This document shows, one piece after another, positions 1 to 8,026 of a DNA stretch of 64,000 nt. The stretch covers positions 945,001 through 1,009,000 of the forward strand of contig NZ_CP091716.1 of assembly GCF_022009635.1 (NCBI RefSeq). The letters run 5' to 3'. The DNA comes from Variovorax paradoxus. GTDB lineage: Bacteria; Pseudomonadota; Gammaproteobacteria; Burkholderiales; Burkholderiaceae_C. Both the position numbers and the translations under genes were made by a program. Below the pieces are notes generated by a model that did no database searches, was not told the DNA's origin, and saw nothing but the letters and a program-made list of their open reading frames with translations. Within the stretch, counting starts at the first letter, position 1, and every line of letters starts with the position of its first letter.

Positions 1-11
1 AAAAAGCGGCC

Positions 12-725
12 TCAGCCCGCCAGCCCCACGAACACGTTCTGCACGTCGTCGTTCGCGTCGATGGCGGCCAGGAAAGTCTCGACCTCTTCCAGGTCTTCCG
101 CGCTCAGGCTCGCCGGGTCGACCGGGTTCTTGGGCTTGTAGCCCAGCTTGGCCGACAGCACGGTGAAGCCCTGGGCCGGCAGCGCGCGGCTCACCAGGTC
201 CAGGTCGGTGGGGTCGGTCAGGAAGATCGACGAATTGCCTTCGCCGGCCGGTTCGAAATCTTGCGCGCCGGCTTCGATGGCGGCCACTTCGGGGTCGGCG
301 TCGGGCTTGGCGGGTTCGGCCTCGATCATGCCGACGTGGTCGAAGTCCCACGACACCGAGCCCGAGGTGCCCAGTTGGCCCTTGCGGAACAGCACGCGCA
401 TTTCGGGCGCGGTGCGGTTCACGTTGTCGGTCAGGCATTCGACCATCACCGGCACGCGGTGCGGCGCGAAGCCTTCATAGATCACATGCTCGAAATGCAC
501 CGCCTCGCCCGTGAGGCCGGCGCCTTTCTTGATGGCGCGGTCGAGCGTGTCCTTGGGCATCGAGACCTTGCGGGCCTGCTCCACCACGAGGCGAAGGCGC
601 GAGTTGCCGGCCGGGTCGGCGCCGTTGCGCGCGGCCATCATGATTTCCTTGGCGAGTTTGCCGAACAACCGGCCCTTGGCATTGGCTGCCAGGTCCTTGT
701 GTTTCGCTTTCCATTGGGCGCCCAT
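12..725 (-). CDS. YebC/PmpR family regulatory or translation factor
   Basis: A 237-residue protein of the YebC/PmpR family. The N-terminus ([10 protein letters not shown], then a basic helical stretch with LFGKLAKEI) and the segment [17 protein letters not shown] are family hallmarks. Members were first described as DNA-binding regulators; some have since been linked to translation through proline-rich stretches. The start at 725 is chosen because MGAQWK matches the conserved family N-terminus; the frame stays open upstream to 950 but that extension is arginine- and proline-rich with no family resemblance. The N-terminus differs from the usual MAGHSKW form, so it may be a paralogue and not the ruvC-linked YebC. 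It stands alone, divergent from a PaiB-like gene. Family is confident; exact role is not. Confidence 0.9.
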   Translation of the reverse strand: MGAQWKAKHKDLAANAKGRLFGKLAKEIMMAARNGADPAGNSRLRLVVEQARKVSMPKDTLDRAIKKGAGLTGEAVHFEHVIYEGFAPHRVPVMVECLTDNVNRTAPEMRVLFRKGQLGTSGSVSWDFDHVGMIEAEPAKPDADPEVAAIEAGAQDFEPAGEGNSSIFLTDPTDLDLVSRALPAQGFTVLSAKLGYKPKNPVDPASLSAEDLEEVETFLAAIDANDDVQNVFVGLAG

Positions 726-894
726 GGCTGATTCCTTCTCGAGTGTGTGTTCGCGGCCGTGTCTGGCTCTCCGCAGAAGGGCTGGATGACCGGTTGGGGC
801 AGCTACTGTAGCCGGAGCGTGCACGGGTGGGAACCGAGGCGCCGATGACCTGGGCGCGACAGCGGCCGCAAGGGCGGGCGGAGATACTTTTCGC

Positions 895-1518
895 ATGCAC
901 ACACAGCCTCTCTTCGCGATCGAGGAGCGCGCGGAACTCCTGCGGCTCATGCGCGCCTATCCGCTGGCCACCTTGTTCACCGTCTCGGACGGCACGGCGC
1001 AGGCGAACCTGCTGCCGCTCGAGGTATGCGACATCGGCCCCTTCGGCACGCTGCGGGGCCATGTCGCCAGGAGCCATTCGCTGTGGGGCAGCATGCCGGA
1101 CGGCGGCGGCGCGACCGTCGTCTTCCAGGGGCCGAACGCCTACATCTCGCCGCGCTGGTACGTGAACGGGCAGCGCAGCGGCCGGGTGGCACCGAGCTGG
1201 AACTACGTGGCCGTGCAGGCGCAGGGCACGCTGCGCTTCATCGACGATCCGGCCTGGGTGGTGTCGCACCTGGCCGCGCTCACCGCATCGCAGGAAGAAG
1301 GGCGCGACCCTGCATGGTCCCTGGGCGACGCTGCGCCCGAGTTCGTCGACGGCGCCGCGCAGCGGCTCGGCGGCTTCGAGATCGAGATACGCACGCTGGC
1401 CGGCAAGCGCTTCCTGTCGCAGCAGCGCACGGAAGCCGACCGGCGCAGCCTGATCGAGCACCTGGGGCGCGAGGCATCGCCCTCGGCGCGTGCGCTGGCG
1501 GCGTTGATCCGGCCCTGA
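895..1518 (+). CDS. PaiB-like FMN-binding negative transcriptional regulator
   Basis: A 207-residue protein matching the PaiB family in length and motifs: an N-terminal [11 protein letters not shown] stretch, NAYISPRWY at residues 81-89 and [11 protein letters not shown] near 101-111, the conserved parts of the flavin-binding split-barrel fold. In Bacillus, PaiB acts with the acetyltransferase PaiA on sporulation and degradative-enzyme genes; here no paiA partner is adjacent, so a different function is likely. The ATG at 895 lies 169 bp from the divergent YebC-like start, and the shared interval presumably holds both promoters. Family assignment is firm, biological target unknown. Confidence 0.88.
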   Translation: MHTQPLFAIEERAELLRLMRAYPLATLFTVSDGTAQANLLPLEVCDIGPFGTLRGHVARSHSLWGSMPDGGGATVVFQGPNAYISPRWYVNGQRSGRVAPSWNYVAVQAQGTLRFIDDPAWVVSHLAALTASQEEGRDPAWSLGDAAPEFVDGAAQRLGGFEIEIRTLAGKRFLSQQRTEADRRSLIEHLGREASPSARALAALIRP

Positions 1519-1567
1519 AGGCCGGTCGTGCCGCGCCGCACGAATCGCTAAAAAGAGGTGCTAAAAA

Positions 1568-1584
1568 AGTAAAATAATTTTACT
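1568..1584. promoter_or_regulatory. Perfect 17-bp palindrome, candidate operator for the XRE/cupin regulator
   Basis: AGTAAAAT-A-ATTTTACT is a perfect inverted repeat with a one-base centre, in an AT-rich stretch unlike its surroundings. It ends 25 bases before the ATG of the XRE/cupin gene. A TACACT at 1593-1598 resembles a -10 box and lies only 11 bases before that ATG, which has no visible Shine-Dalgarno, so a leaderless transcript is possible. Operator function is inferred from position and symmetry. Confidence 0.45.
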
Positions 1585-1609
1585 GAGACTGCTACACTTT
1601 TTCATAAAA

Positions 1610-2344
1610 ATGAAAAAATCGCAGCCTCCCAAAGAGCCGCCGACGGCAAGCGCCGCACCGGACGGCCGCGAAACCGGGGTTCTCGCCGACATCGGCGAGG
1701 CCCTGCGGGCGCGCCGCCGGCTGCTGCACCTGAGCCTGGCGGAAGTGGCCGAGCGCAGCGAGCTCAGCATCGGCTACATCTCGCTGCTGGAGCGCAATCT
1801 GGCCTCGCCCTCGCTCACCGCGCTGATGCGCATCGGCCAGGTGCTGGGCCTGGAGCTGGACTACTTCTTCCAGGCGCGCAACGCCGCTGGCCATCACTTT
1901 CCGCAGAGCGCGCGCTCGCCGTTCCAGCTTCAGTCGGGCGGCATGACCTTCGACCGCATCAGCGGGCAGTTTCCGGGCAGCGTCGTCAACGGCCTGGTGG
2001 TGACGATTCCCGCCAAGCACAAGTCCACGCCCATCACCCATCCCGGGGAAGAGCTGGTCTACATCCTCAGCGGCAGCCTGCGCTACACGCTCGGCGGCCG
2101 CAAGGTGCAGCTGGACGAGGGCGACTCCGTGCACCTGCCGTCCACCACGCCGCACTGCTGGGAGAACCCCTTCGCCCAGCCCGCCAAGGCGCTGTGGGTC
2201 GGTACCGCGCCGCTGTTCAAGACCGACGGCGACGACCCCCATGCCTCGGACGACCTCCAGAGCCACGGCTCCCCGGCCAGGGTGTCCGGGCCGCCCGCCA
2301 AGGCCAAGGCAAGAACCCGACCCTCCAGGAAGAAAGACGCGTGA
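1610..2344 (+). CDS. XRE-family transcriptional regulator with C-terminal cupin domain
   Basis: A 244-residue regulator. Residues about 26-85 form an HTH_3 domain (ALRARRRLLHLSLAEVAERS, then a recognition helix with SIGYISLLERN). Residues about 130-200 are a cupin barrel (THPGEELVYILSG, later GDSVHLPSTTPHCWENP), which usually binds a small effector or metal. Regulators of this build often control amino-acid, polyamine or amide transport and catabolism genes located beside them. Here it precedes a GAF protein and a peptide-type ABC importer on the same strand, so control of that set, and of itself through the upstream palindrome, is the natural guess. No clear ribosome-binding site precedes the ATG. 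The C-terminal 30 residues are basic and of low complexity. Confidence 0.9.
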   Translation: MKKSQPPKEPPTASAAPDGRETGVLADIGEALRARRRLLHLSLAEVAERSELSIGYISLLERNLASPSLTALMRIGQVLGLELDYFFQARNAAGHHFPQSARSPFQLQSGGMTFDRISGQFPGSVVNGLVVTIPAKHKSTPITHPGEELVYILSGSLRYTLGGRKVQLDEGDSVHLPSTTPHCWENPFAQPAKALWVGTAPLFKTDGDDPHASDDLQSHGSPARVSGPPAKAKARTRPSRKKDA

Positions 2345-2346
2345 GC

Positions 2347-2817
2347 ATGAACGCCCATTCCGTTCCCGAACACGAAGCCGCCTTCGCCGCCGTGAGCGAC
2401 CTGCTCCAGCGGCGCATCGGCCACAAGCTGCTCACCGTGAGCCGGGTGCTGCCCGATGAAGCCAGCGTCGAGCGCATCTTCACCACCCAGCCCGAGGCCT
2501 ATCCTGTGCACGGCAAGAAGCCGCGCGACCACACCGAGTGGACCGCCCTCATGGAGCGCGGCGAATGCTTCGTGGCCAGCCGGCCCGAGGACTTCGGCCC
2601 GCACTTCTCCGACCTGCCGGCCATCGTGCGCAACGGCCTCGGCGCGGTCATCAACATCCCGGTGCTCGACGGCTCCCGCATGCTGGGCACCCTGAACCTG
2701 CTGGACGCAGCCGGCGCCTACACCGGCCCGGTACTCGACGCCTGCATCGAGGCGCGCGCGCTGGCCGCCGAGGGCTTTGCCCTCTACGAGCAATGGCTCG
2801 CGCGGCGCGCAGCCTGA
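2347..2817 (+). CDS. GAF domain-containing protein
   Basis: A 156-residue single-domain GAF protein; the core around VRNGLGAVINIPVLDG and GTLNLLDAAGAY (residues about 95-125) is the typical small-ligand binding fold. No kinase, cyclase or DNA-binding domain is attached, so it is either a stand-alone sensor or a small enzyme. A GTG at 2341 in frame is an alternative start and would overlap the stop of the preceding regulator; ATG 2347 is preferred. It sits between the XRE/cupin regulator and the ABC importer genes and is probably co-transcribed with them. Whether it feeds information to the regulator cannot be told from sequence. Confidence 0.8.
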   Translation: MNAHSVPEHEAAFAAVSDLLQRRIGHKLLTVSRVLPDEASVERIFTTQPEAYPVHGKKPRDHTEWTALMERGECFVASRPEDFGPHFSDLPAIVRNGLGAVINIPVLDGSRMLGTLNLLDAAGAYTGPVLDACIEARALAAEGFALYEQWLARRAA

Positions 2818-2872
2818 TTCCACGGTCCTTTTTTCCTTCCTTGCCCCTTCTCATCCTCTCCAGGAGCGAATC

Positions 2873-4447
2873 TTGAATCCTCGAATTTGCGCGGCAGTCG
2901 CAGGCATCTTCCTCTCGTTGTCCGCGTGGGCCGCCACGCCCAAGGACACGCTGGTGGTGGTCAAGAACATCGACGACATCGTGAGCCTCGATCCGGCCGA
3001 GGCCTTCGAGTTCTCCAGCGGCGAGGTGGTGACCAACATCTACGAACGGCTGGTGCAGTACGACGCGAAAGATCCGACGCTGCTCAAGCCCGGCCTGGCC
3101 TCGGCCTGGAAGCCGGCCGCCGACGGCAAGAGCATCGAGTTCACGCTGCGCAAGGGCGCCGCGTTCGAGAGCGGCAATCCGGTGCGTCCGGACGACGTTG
3201 TGTTCTCCTTCAAGCGCGTGCTGAAGCTGAACAAGGCGCCGGCCTTCATCCTGAGCCAGCTGGGCTGGACCGCCGACAACATCGACCAGATGGCGCGCAA
3301 GGGCGCCGCGCCCGACACGCTGGTGCTGGGCTGGAGCGGCGACTTCGGCCCCGCCTACGTGCTGAGCGTGCTGGCCGCGCGGCCGGGCGCCATCGTCGAC
3401 GAGAAGCTGGTGCTGGCCAACGAGAAGGCGGGCGACCTGGGCAACCAGTGGCTGAACCGCAATTCCGCCGGCAGCGGCCCCTACAAGCTGAAGCTCTACA
3501 AGCCCAAGGAAGTGCTGTTGCTCGAGGCGAACAAGAAGGCCGCCAACCCGCCCAAGACCGGCAACGTGCTGATCAAGAGCGTGGCCGAGTCCGCCACGCA
3601 GCGCCTGCTGATCGAGTCCGGAGACGCCGACATCGCCCGCGACCTCGCCTCCGACCAGCTCGACGCGCTGAAGACCCGCACCGACGTGCGCATCGAGGAA
3701 TTCCCCGCGGCCGCCGTGCACTTCATCGCGCTCAACCTCAAGAACGAGAAGCTGCGCAACCCGGCCATCTGGGAAGCCATGCGCTACCTGGTGGACTACG
3801 ACGGCATCTCCACGCAGCTGCTCAAGGGCCAGATGCGCACGCACCAGGCCTTCCTGCCGGTGGGCTTCGCGGGCGCGCTGACCACCAACCCCTACAAGGC
3901 CGACCCGGAGCGCGCCAAGGCCATCCTCGCCAAGGCGGGCATCAAGGGCCTGGAAATCGACATGGACCTGATCAACGCGCAGCGCTTCATGGACATGGCG
4001 CAGTCGATGCAGGCCACCATGGCCAAGGCGGGCATCAAGCTGAACCTGCTGCCCGGCACCGGCGCCCAGGTGCTCACGCGCTACCGCGCCCGCAAACACG
4101 AGGCCATCCTGCTGTACTGGGGCCCCGACTTCTTCGATCCGCATTCGAACGCCAAGTCGTTCGCGTACAACGTGGACAACAGCGACAGCGCCTACCAGAG
4201 CACCACGACGTGGCGCAACTCCTGGCTCGTTCCGGAGCTGTCGGCCAGGACCATGGCGGCGCTGAAGGAGGTCGACCCCGTCAAGCGCGCCGCGGCCTAC
4301 CAGGACCTGCAGCGCGAAGTGCAGGCCAGGTCGCCGTTCATCATCACCTTCCAGGAACAGAACCGGGTCGCCTTGCGCAGCAACGTCAAGGGCTACGTGC
4401 AGGGCACGGTGGCCGACCTGATCAAGTACGACGCGGTCACCAAGTAG
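2873..4447 (+). CDS. ABC transporter substrate-binding protein, family 5 (dipeptide/oligopeptide type)
   Basis: A 524-residue periplasmic solute-binding protein (SBP_bac_5). The TTG at 2873 is taken as start: AGGAG lies 7 bases upstream and translation from here gives a classic signal peptide (NPRICAAVAGIFLSLSAWA, cleaved near residue 20). The mature part shows family features such as LDPAEAFEFSSGEVVTNIYERL and PDDVVFSFKRVL. It captures a peptide or peptide-like solute and hands it to the permeases encoded 10 bases downstream. The SBP-permease-permease-ATPase-ATPase order followed by an M14 peptidase suggests the ligand carries an amide bond that is cut after import. The actual ligand cannot be read from sequence. 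Confidence 0.92.
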   Translation: MNPRICAAVAGIFLSLSAWAATPKDTLVVVKNIDDIVSLDPAEAFEFSSGEVVTNIYERLVQYDAKDPTLLKPGLASAWKPAADGKSIEFTLRKGAAFESGNPVRPDDVVFSFKRVLKLNKAPAFILSQLGWTADNIDQMARKGAAPDTLVLGWSGDFGPAYVLSVLAARPGAIVDEKLVLANEKAGDLGNQWLNRNSAGSGPYKLKLYKPKEVLLLEANKKAANPPKTGNVLIKSVAESATQRLLIESGDADIARDLASDQLDALKTRTDVRIEEFPAAAVHFIALNLKNEKLRNPAIWEAMRYLVDYDGISTQLLKGQMRTHQAFLPVGFAGALTTNPYKADPERAKAILAKAGIKGLEIDMDLINAQRFMDMAQSMQATMAKAGIKLNLLPGTGAQVLTRYRARKHEAILLYWGPDFFDPHSNAKSFAYNVDNSDSAYQSTTTWRNSWLVPELSARTMAALKEVDPVKRAAAYQDLQREVQARSPFIITFQEQNRVALRSNVKGYVQGTVADLIKYDAVTK

Positions 4448-4457
4448 CGGCACGGCC

Positions 4458-5480
4458 ATGCGCAAGCTCGTCGCTCCGGCCGCGCTGCTGCGGTCCGGCC
4501 TGTCCTTTGCCCTGATGTTGCTGGTGCTGCTGCTGGTCACCTTCCTGATCGGCAAGGCGGCGCCCATCGATCCCGTGCTGCAGGTGGTCGGCGACCGCGC
4601 CTCGCCCGAGGCCTACCAGGAAGCCCGCCAGCGCATGGGCCTGGACCAGCCGATCGCCACGCAGTTCGTGCGCTACGTGGCCGACGCGGCAAAGGGCGAT
4701 CTGGGTCGCTCGACCACGACGGGCCGCGCGGTTCTGGAAGACCTGCGCCAATATTTCCCGGCCACGCTGGAGTTGGCCACGCTGGGCATCTTGCTGGGCG
4801 TGGTGTTCGGCGTGCCGCTGGGCATGCTGGCGGCGCACCAGCACAACCGGTGGATCGACCAGCTGCTGCGGCTGGTCGGGCTGCTGGGCTACTCGGTGCC
4901 GGTGTTCTGGCTCGGGCTGGTCGGCCTGCTGATCTTCTACGCCAGGCTGGGCTGGGTCGGCGGGCCGGGGCGGCTGGACGACATCTACCAGTACACGGTC
5001 GACAGCTGGAGCAACCTGGTGCTGGTCGACACGCTGCGCGCCGGCAACGGCGAAGCCTTCCGCAACGGCCTGTCGCACCTGGTGCTGCCGGCCGCGCTGC
5101 TGGGCTATTTCTCGCTGGCCTACATCTCGCGCATGACGCGGGCCTTCTTCCTCGAGGAGCTGGGCAAGGAATACGTGCTCACGGCGCGCGTCAAGGGCGC
5201 GTCGGAGCTGCAGGTGCTGGTGCGCCACGTGCTGCCCAACGTGGCCGCGCCGCTGGTCACGGTGATCGCGCTGTCGTATGCGGTGCTGCTCGAAGGCGCG
5301 GTGCTGACCGAGACGGTGTTCTCCTGGCCCGGCATCGGGCTGTACGTGACCAACGCGCTCTTCAGCGCCGACGTGGCCGCCGTGCTCGGTGGCACCTTGC
5401 TGGTGGGCCTGTGCTTCGTGGTGCTCAACACCGCGTCCGACGTGCTCGGCTATCTGATGGACCCGAGGGCCAGGTCATGA
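4458..5480 (+). CDS. ABC transporter permease, DppB/OppB type
   Basis: A 340-residue inner-membrane permease with an N-terminal membrane segment (SFALMLLVLLLVTFLIG), a periplasmic loop with RMGLDQPIATQFVRY, and further hydrophobic segments. The coupling-loop region near KEYVLTARVKGASELQVLV has the EAA-type pattern that contacts the ATPases. Ten bases separate it from the binding-protein gene, and its TGA overlaps the ATG of the next permease, so the two are probably translationally coupled. It pairs with the DppC-type subunit to form the channel. Confidence 0.93.
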   Translation: MRKLVAPAALLRSGLSFALMLLVLLLVTFLIGKAAPIDPVLQVVGDRASPEAYQEARQRMGLDQPIATQFVRYVADAAKGDLGRSTTTGRAVLEDLRQYFPATLELATLGILLGVVFGVPLGMLAAHQHNRWIDQLLRLVGLLGYSVPVFWLGLVGLLIFYARLGWVGGPGRLDDIYQYTVDSWSNLVLVDTLRAGNGEAFRNGLSHLVLPAALLGYFSLAYISRMTRAFFLEELGKEYVLTARVKGASELQVLVRHVLPNVAAPLVTVIALSYAVLLEGAVLTETVFSWPGIGLYVTNALFSADVAAVLGGTLLVGLCFVVLNTASDVLGYLMDPRARS

Positions 5481-6373
5481 TGCTTCGACAGGATTGGTGG
5501 CTCAGCGAGGCGCCCGCGTCGGCCTTCCAGGCGCGCTGCGGGCGCTGGTATCGCATGGGGCTGCGCACGGTGCGCAGCCCGGCCATGGTGTTCGGCCTGG
5601 TCATCCTGGCCGCGATGGTGCTGGCGGCGCTGTTCGCGCCGTGGCTGGCGCCCTTCGATCCCAACGCGCAGAACGTGCAGCAGCGGCTGCTGCCGCCGGG
5701 CGCCGCGCACTGGCTGGGCACCGACCAGCTCGGGCGCGACCTGCTCAGCCGCGTCATCTACGGCACGCGGCCCACGCTGCTGATCGTGTCGCTGGTGGCG
5801 CTGCTGTCGGCGCCGCTGGGGCTGCTGCTGGGCATGTGCGCGGGCTACTTCGGCGGCTGGATCGACACGCTGCTGATGCGCGTCACCGACATCTTCATGG
5901 CCTTCCCGCGGCTGGTGCTGGCGCTGGCGCTCGTGGCGGTGCTGGGGCCGGGCATCGTGAACGCGGTGATCGCCATCGCCATCACCGCATGGCCGGCCTA
6001 TGCGCGCATCGCCCGCACCGAGACGCGCACCGTGCGCGGCAGCGACTTCATCCAGGCGGCCAGGGTGCAGGGGCTGCGCCCCGCGCGCATCCTGTTCGGC
6101 CACCTGCTGCCGATCTGCCTGCCCTCCACCGTGGTGCGCGTCACGCTGGACATGGCGGGCATCATCCTCACGGCCGCCGGCCTGGGCTTCCTGGGCCTGG
6201 GCGCGCAGCCGCCGATGTCCGAGTGGGGCGCCATGATCTCCACCGGCCGGCAGTACATCTTCGACCAGTGGTGGGTGGCGGCCGTGCCCGGCGTGGCCAT
6301 CCTGCTGGGCAGCCTGGCCTTCAACCTCGTGGGCGACGGCTTGCGCGACGTACTGGACCCGAAGAATGGCTGA
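5477..6373 (+). CDS. ABC transporter permease, DppC/OppC type
   Basis: A 298-residue permease, second half of the channel. Start ATG 5477 overlaps the preceding stop (ATGA). It shows the DppC-type layout: first membrane segment near VFGLVILAAMVLAALF, the periplasmic LGTDQLGRDLLSRVIYG motif characteristic of the subfamily, and the cytoplasmic EAA loop around GSDFIQAARVQGLRP. Its 3' end overlaps the first ATPase gene by 8 bases. Confidence 0.93.
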   Translation: MMLRQDWWLSEAPASAFQARCGRWYRMGLRTVRSPAMVFGLVILAAMVLAALFAPWLAPFDPNAQNVQQRLLPPGAAHWLGTDQLGRDLLSRVIYGTRPTLLIVSLVALLSAPLGLLLGMCAGYFGGWIDTLLMRVTDIFMAFPRLVLALALVAVLGPGIVNAVIAIAITAWPAYARIARTETRTVRGSDFIQAARVQGLRPARILFGHLLPICLPSTVVRVTLDMAGIILTAAGLGFLGLGAQPPMSEWGAMISTGRQYIFDQWWVAAVPGVAILLGSLAFNLVGDGLRDVLDPKNG

Positions 6374-7214
6374 GCTCCTCATCGAAGATCTCACGGTGAC
6401 CTACCCGACCGCCAGCGGGCCGGTCGACGTGGTGAAGTCGCTGTCGCTGCGGATGGGCGCCGAGCGCATCGGCATCGTGGGCGAGTCGGGCTCGGGCAAG
6501 TCGATGACCGCGCGCGCCATCCTGGGCCTGGTGCGTTCGCCCGGCCGCGCCACGGCAAGCCGCATGGCCTACGACGGCGCCGACCTGCTGCGGCAGACGC
6601 CTTCGGGCTGGCGCGCGATTCGCGGGCGCCGCATCGGCATGGTGCTGCAGGACCCGAAGTTCTCGCTCAACCCGGTGCTGCGCGTCGGCAGGCAGATCGC
6701 CGAGGCGGGCCTGCTGCACGGCGTGTTCAAGCCCGCACAGGCGCGCGACCGGGTGCTGGAGATGCTGCGGACCGTGGGCGTGGACAACCCCGAGCGCGTG
6801 CACGACGCCTATCCGCACCAGCTGTCCGGCGGCATCGGCCAGCGCGTGATGATCGCCGCGATGATGATCGCCGAGCCCGGCCTGCTCATCGCCGACGAGC
6901 CCACCTCCGCGCTCGACGTGATGGTGCGCGGCCAGGTGCTGGAGATGATGGATCGCGAGATCCGCAAGCGCGGCATGGGCCTGCTCATGATCAGCCACGA
7001 CCTGAAGATGGTGGCGCACTTCTGCGACCGCGTGCTGGTCATGTACCGCGGCCAGGTGGTGGAGTCGTGCGCCGCGAAGGACCTGTTCCGCTCGCAGCAT
7101 CCCTACACGCGCGGCCTGCTCAACTGCATGCCCACCGGCCAGAACCCCGGCCAGCCGCTGCCCACCATCGACAGGCAGCTCATCCAGGAAACGGTGGACC
7201 GCCATGCAAAGTGA
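6366..7214 (+). CDS. ABC transporter ATP-binding protein, DppD type
   Basis: A 282-residue ATPase. Walker A is GESGSGKS, the signature is LSGGIGQRV, and Walker B is [12 protein letters not shown]. Unlike the equivalent protein of the second importer in this window, it lacks the long C-terminal extension with the Cys motif (GCxFxxRC) usual in peptide-importer ATPases, ending instead soon after TRGLLNCMPTG. It overlaps its neighbours by 8 and 11 bases. It should form a heterodimer with the next ATPase. Confidence 0.92.
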   Translation: MAELLIEDLTVTYPTASGPVDVVKSLSLRMGAERIGIVGESGSGKSMTARAILGLVRSPGRATASRMAYDGADLLRQTPSGWRAIRGRRIGMVLQDPKFSLNPVLRVGRQIAEAGLLHGVFKPAQARDRVLEMLRTVGVDNPERVHDAYPHQLSGGIGQRVMIAAMMIAEPGLLIADEPTSALDVMVRGQVLEMMDREIRKRGMGLLMISHDLKMVAHFCDRVLVMYRGQVVESCAAKDLFRSQHPYTRGLLNCMPTGQNPGQPLPTIDRQLIQETVDRHAK

Positions 7215-8013
7215 CACCCGGGTCGATGCCGCCGGCGAGACGGTCATCCGCTGCCAGGGCCTGGACGTGTTCTACGGCCACGGCGCGCAGCGCCATCACG
7301 CGGTGAAGCAGGCTTCGTTCGAGGTGCTCAGGGGCGAGTCCTTCGGCATCGTCGGCGGCTCGGGCAGCGGCAAGTCGACCATCCTGCGCGTGCTGGCGGG
7401 GCTCGACGGCGACTGGCAGGGCGATGTCGACGTGCTGGGCCACCGTCGCGCGGCCGGCGTGGCGCCCGGGCGCGCCTATCGGCTGAAGGTGCAGATGATC
7501 TTCCAGGACCCGTTCGGCTCCCTGCACCCGCGCCACACCATCGACCGCTGCCTGAGCGAGGCCATGCGCTTTCACGGCTTCGACCGCATCGAGCAGCGCG
7601 TGGTGTCGGCGCTCGACCGCGTCGGGCTGGGCAAGAGCTTCCGCTTCAGGTTTCCGCACCAGCTCAGCGGGGGACAGCGCCAGCGCGTGGCCATCGCGCG
7701 CGCGCTGGTGCTGGAGCCCGAAGTGCTGCTGCTCGACGAGCCGACCTCGGCGCTCGACGCTTCCATCCAGGCCGAGGTGCTGAACCTGCTGATGGAAGTG
7801 CGCCGCGACCTGGGCACCACTTTCCTGTTCGTGAGCCACGACCTCGGCGTGATCGCCCACATGTGCGACCGCGTCGCGGTGATGCGCCAGGGCGTCGTCG
7901 TCGAGACGCTGGCCGCGGCGCGCATCACCGCCGGGCAGGTGGCGCACCCGTACACCCGCGAGCTGCTGGCGAACTGCTACGCCGCGCAGCCGCTCGATCC
8001 TGTTGTCGCATGA
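7204..8013 (+). CDS. ABC transporter ATP-binding protein, DppF type
   Basis: A 269-residue ATPase with Walker A GGSGSGKST, signature LSGGQRQRV and Walker B LLLDEPTSALD. The Q-loop region reads MIFQDPFGSLHPRHT, typical of DppF-type subunits. It is also short at the C-terminus, with no Cys-rich extension, matching its partner. It is the last transport gene of the unit, 13 bases before the M14 peptidase gene. Confidence 0.92.
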   Translation: MQSDTRVDAAGETVIRCQGLDVFYGHGAQRHHAVKQASFEVLRGESFGIVGGSGSGKSTILRVLAGLDGDWQGDVDVLGHRRAAGVAPGRAYRLKVQMIFQDPFGSLHPRHTIDRCLSEAMRFHGFDRIEQRVVSALDRVGLGKSFRFRFPHQLSGGQRQRVAIARALVLEPEVLLLDEPTSALDASIQAEVLNLLMEVRRDLGTTFLFVSHDLGVIAHMCDRVAVMRQGVVVETLAAARITAGQVAHPYTRELLANCYAAQPLDPVVA

Positions 8014-8026
8014 ACGGAGTTCTTTC

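Noticed and set aside
2651..4567. 638-residue minus-strand frame opposite the first binding-protein gene
   Set aside because: Low-complexity composition and complete overlap with a family-5 binding protein having a signal peptide and ribosome-binding site.
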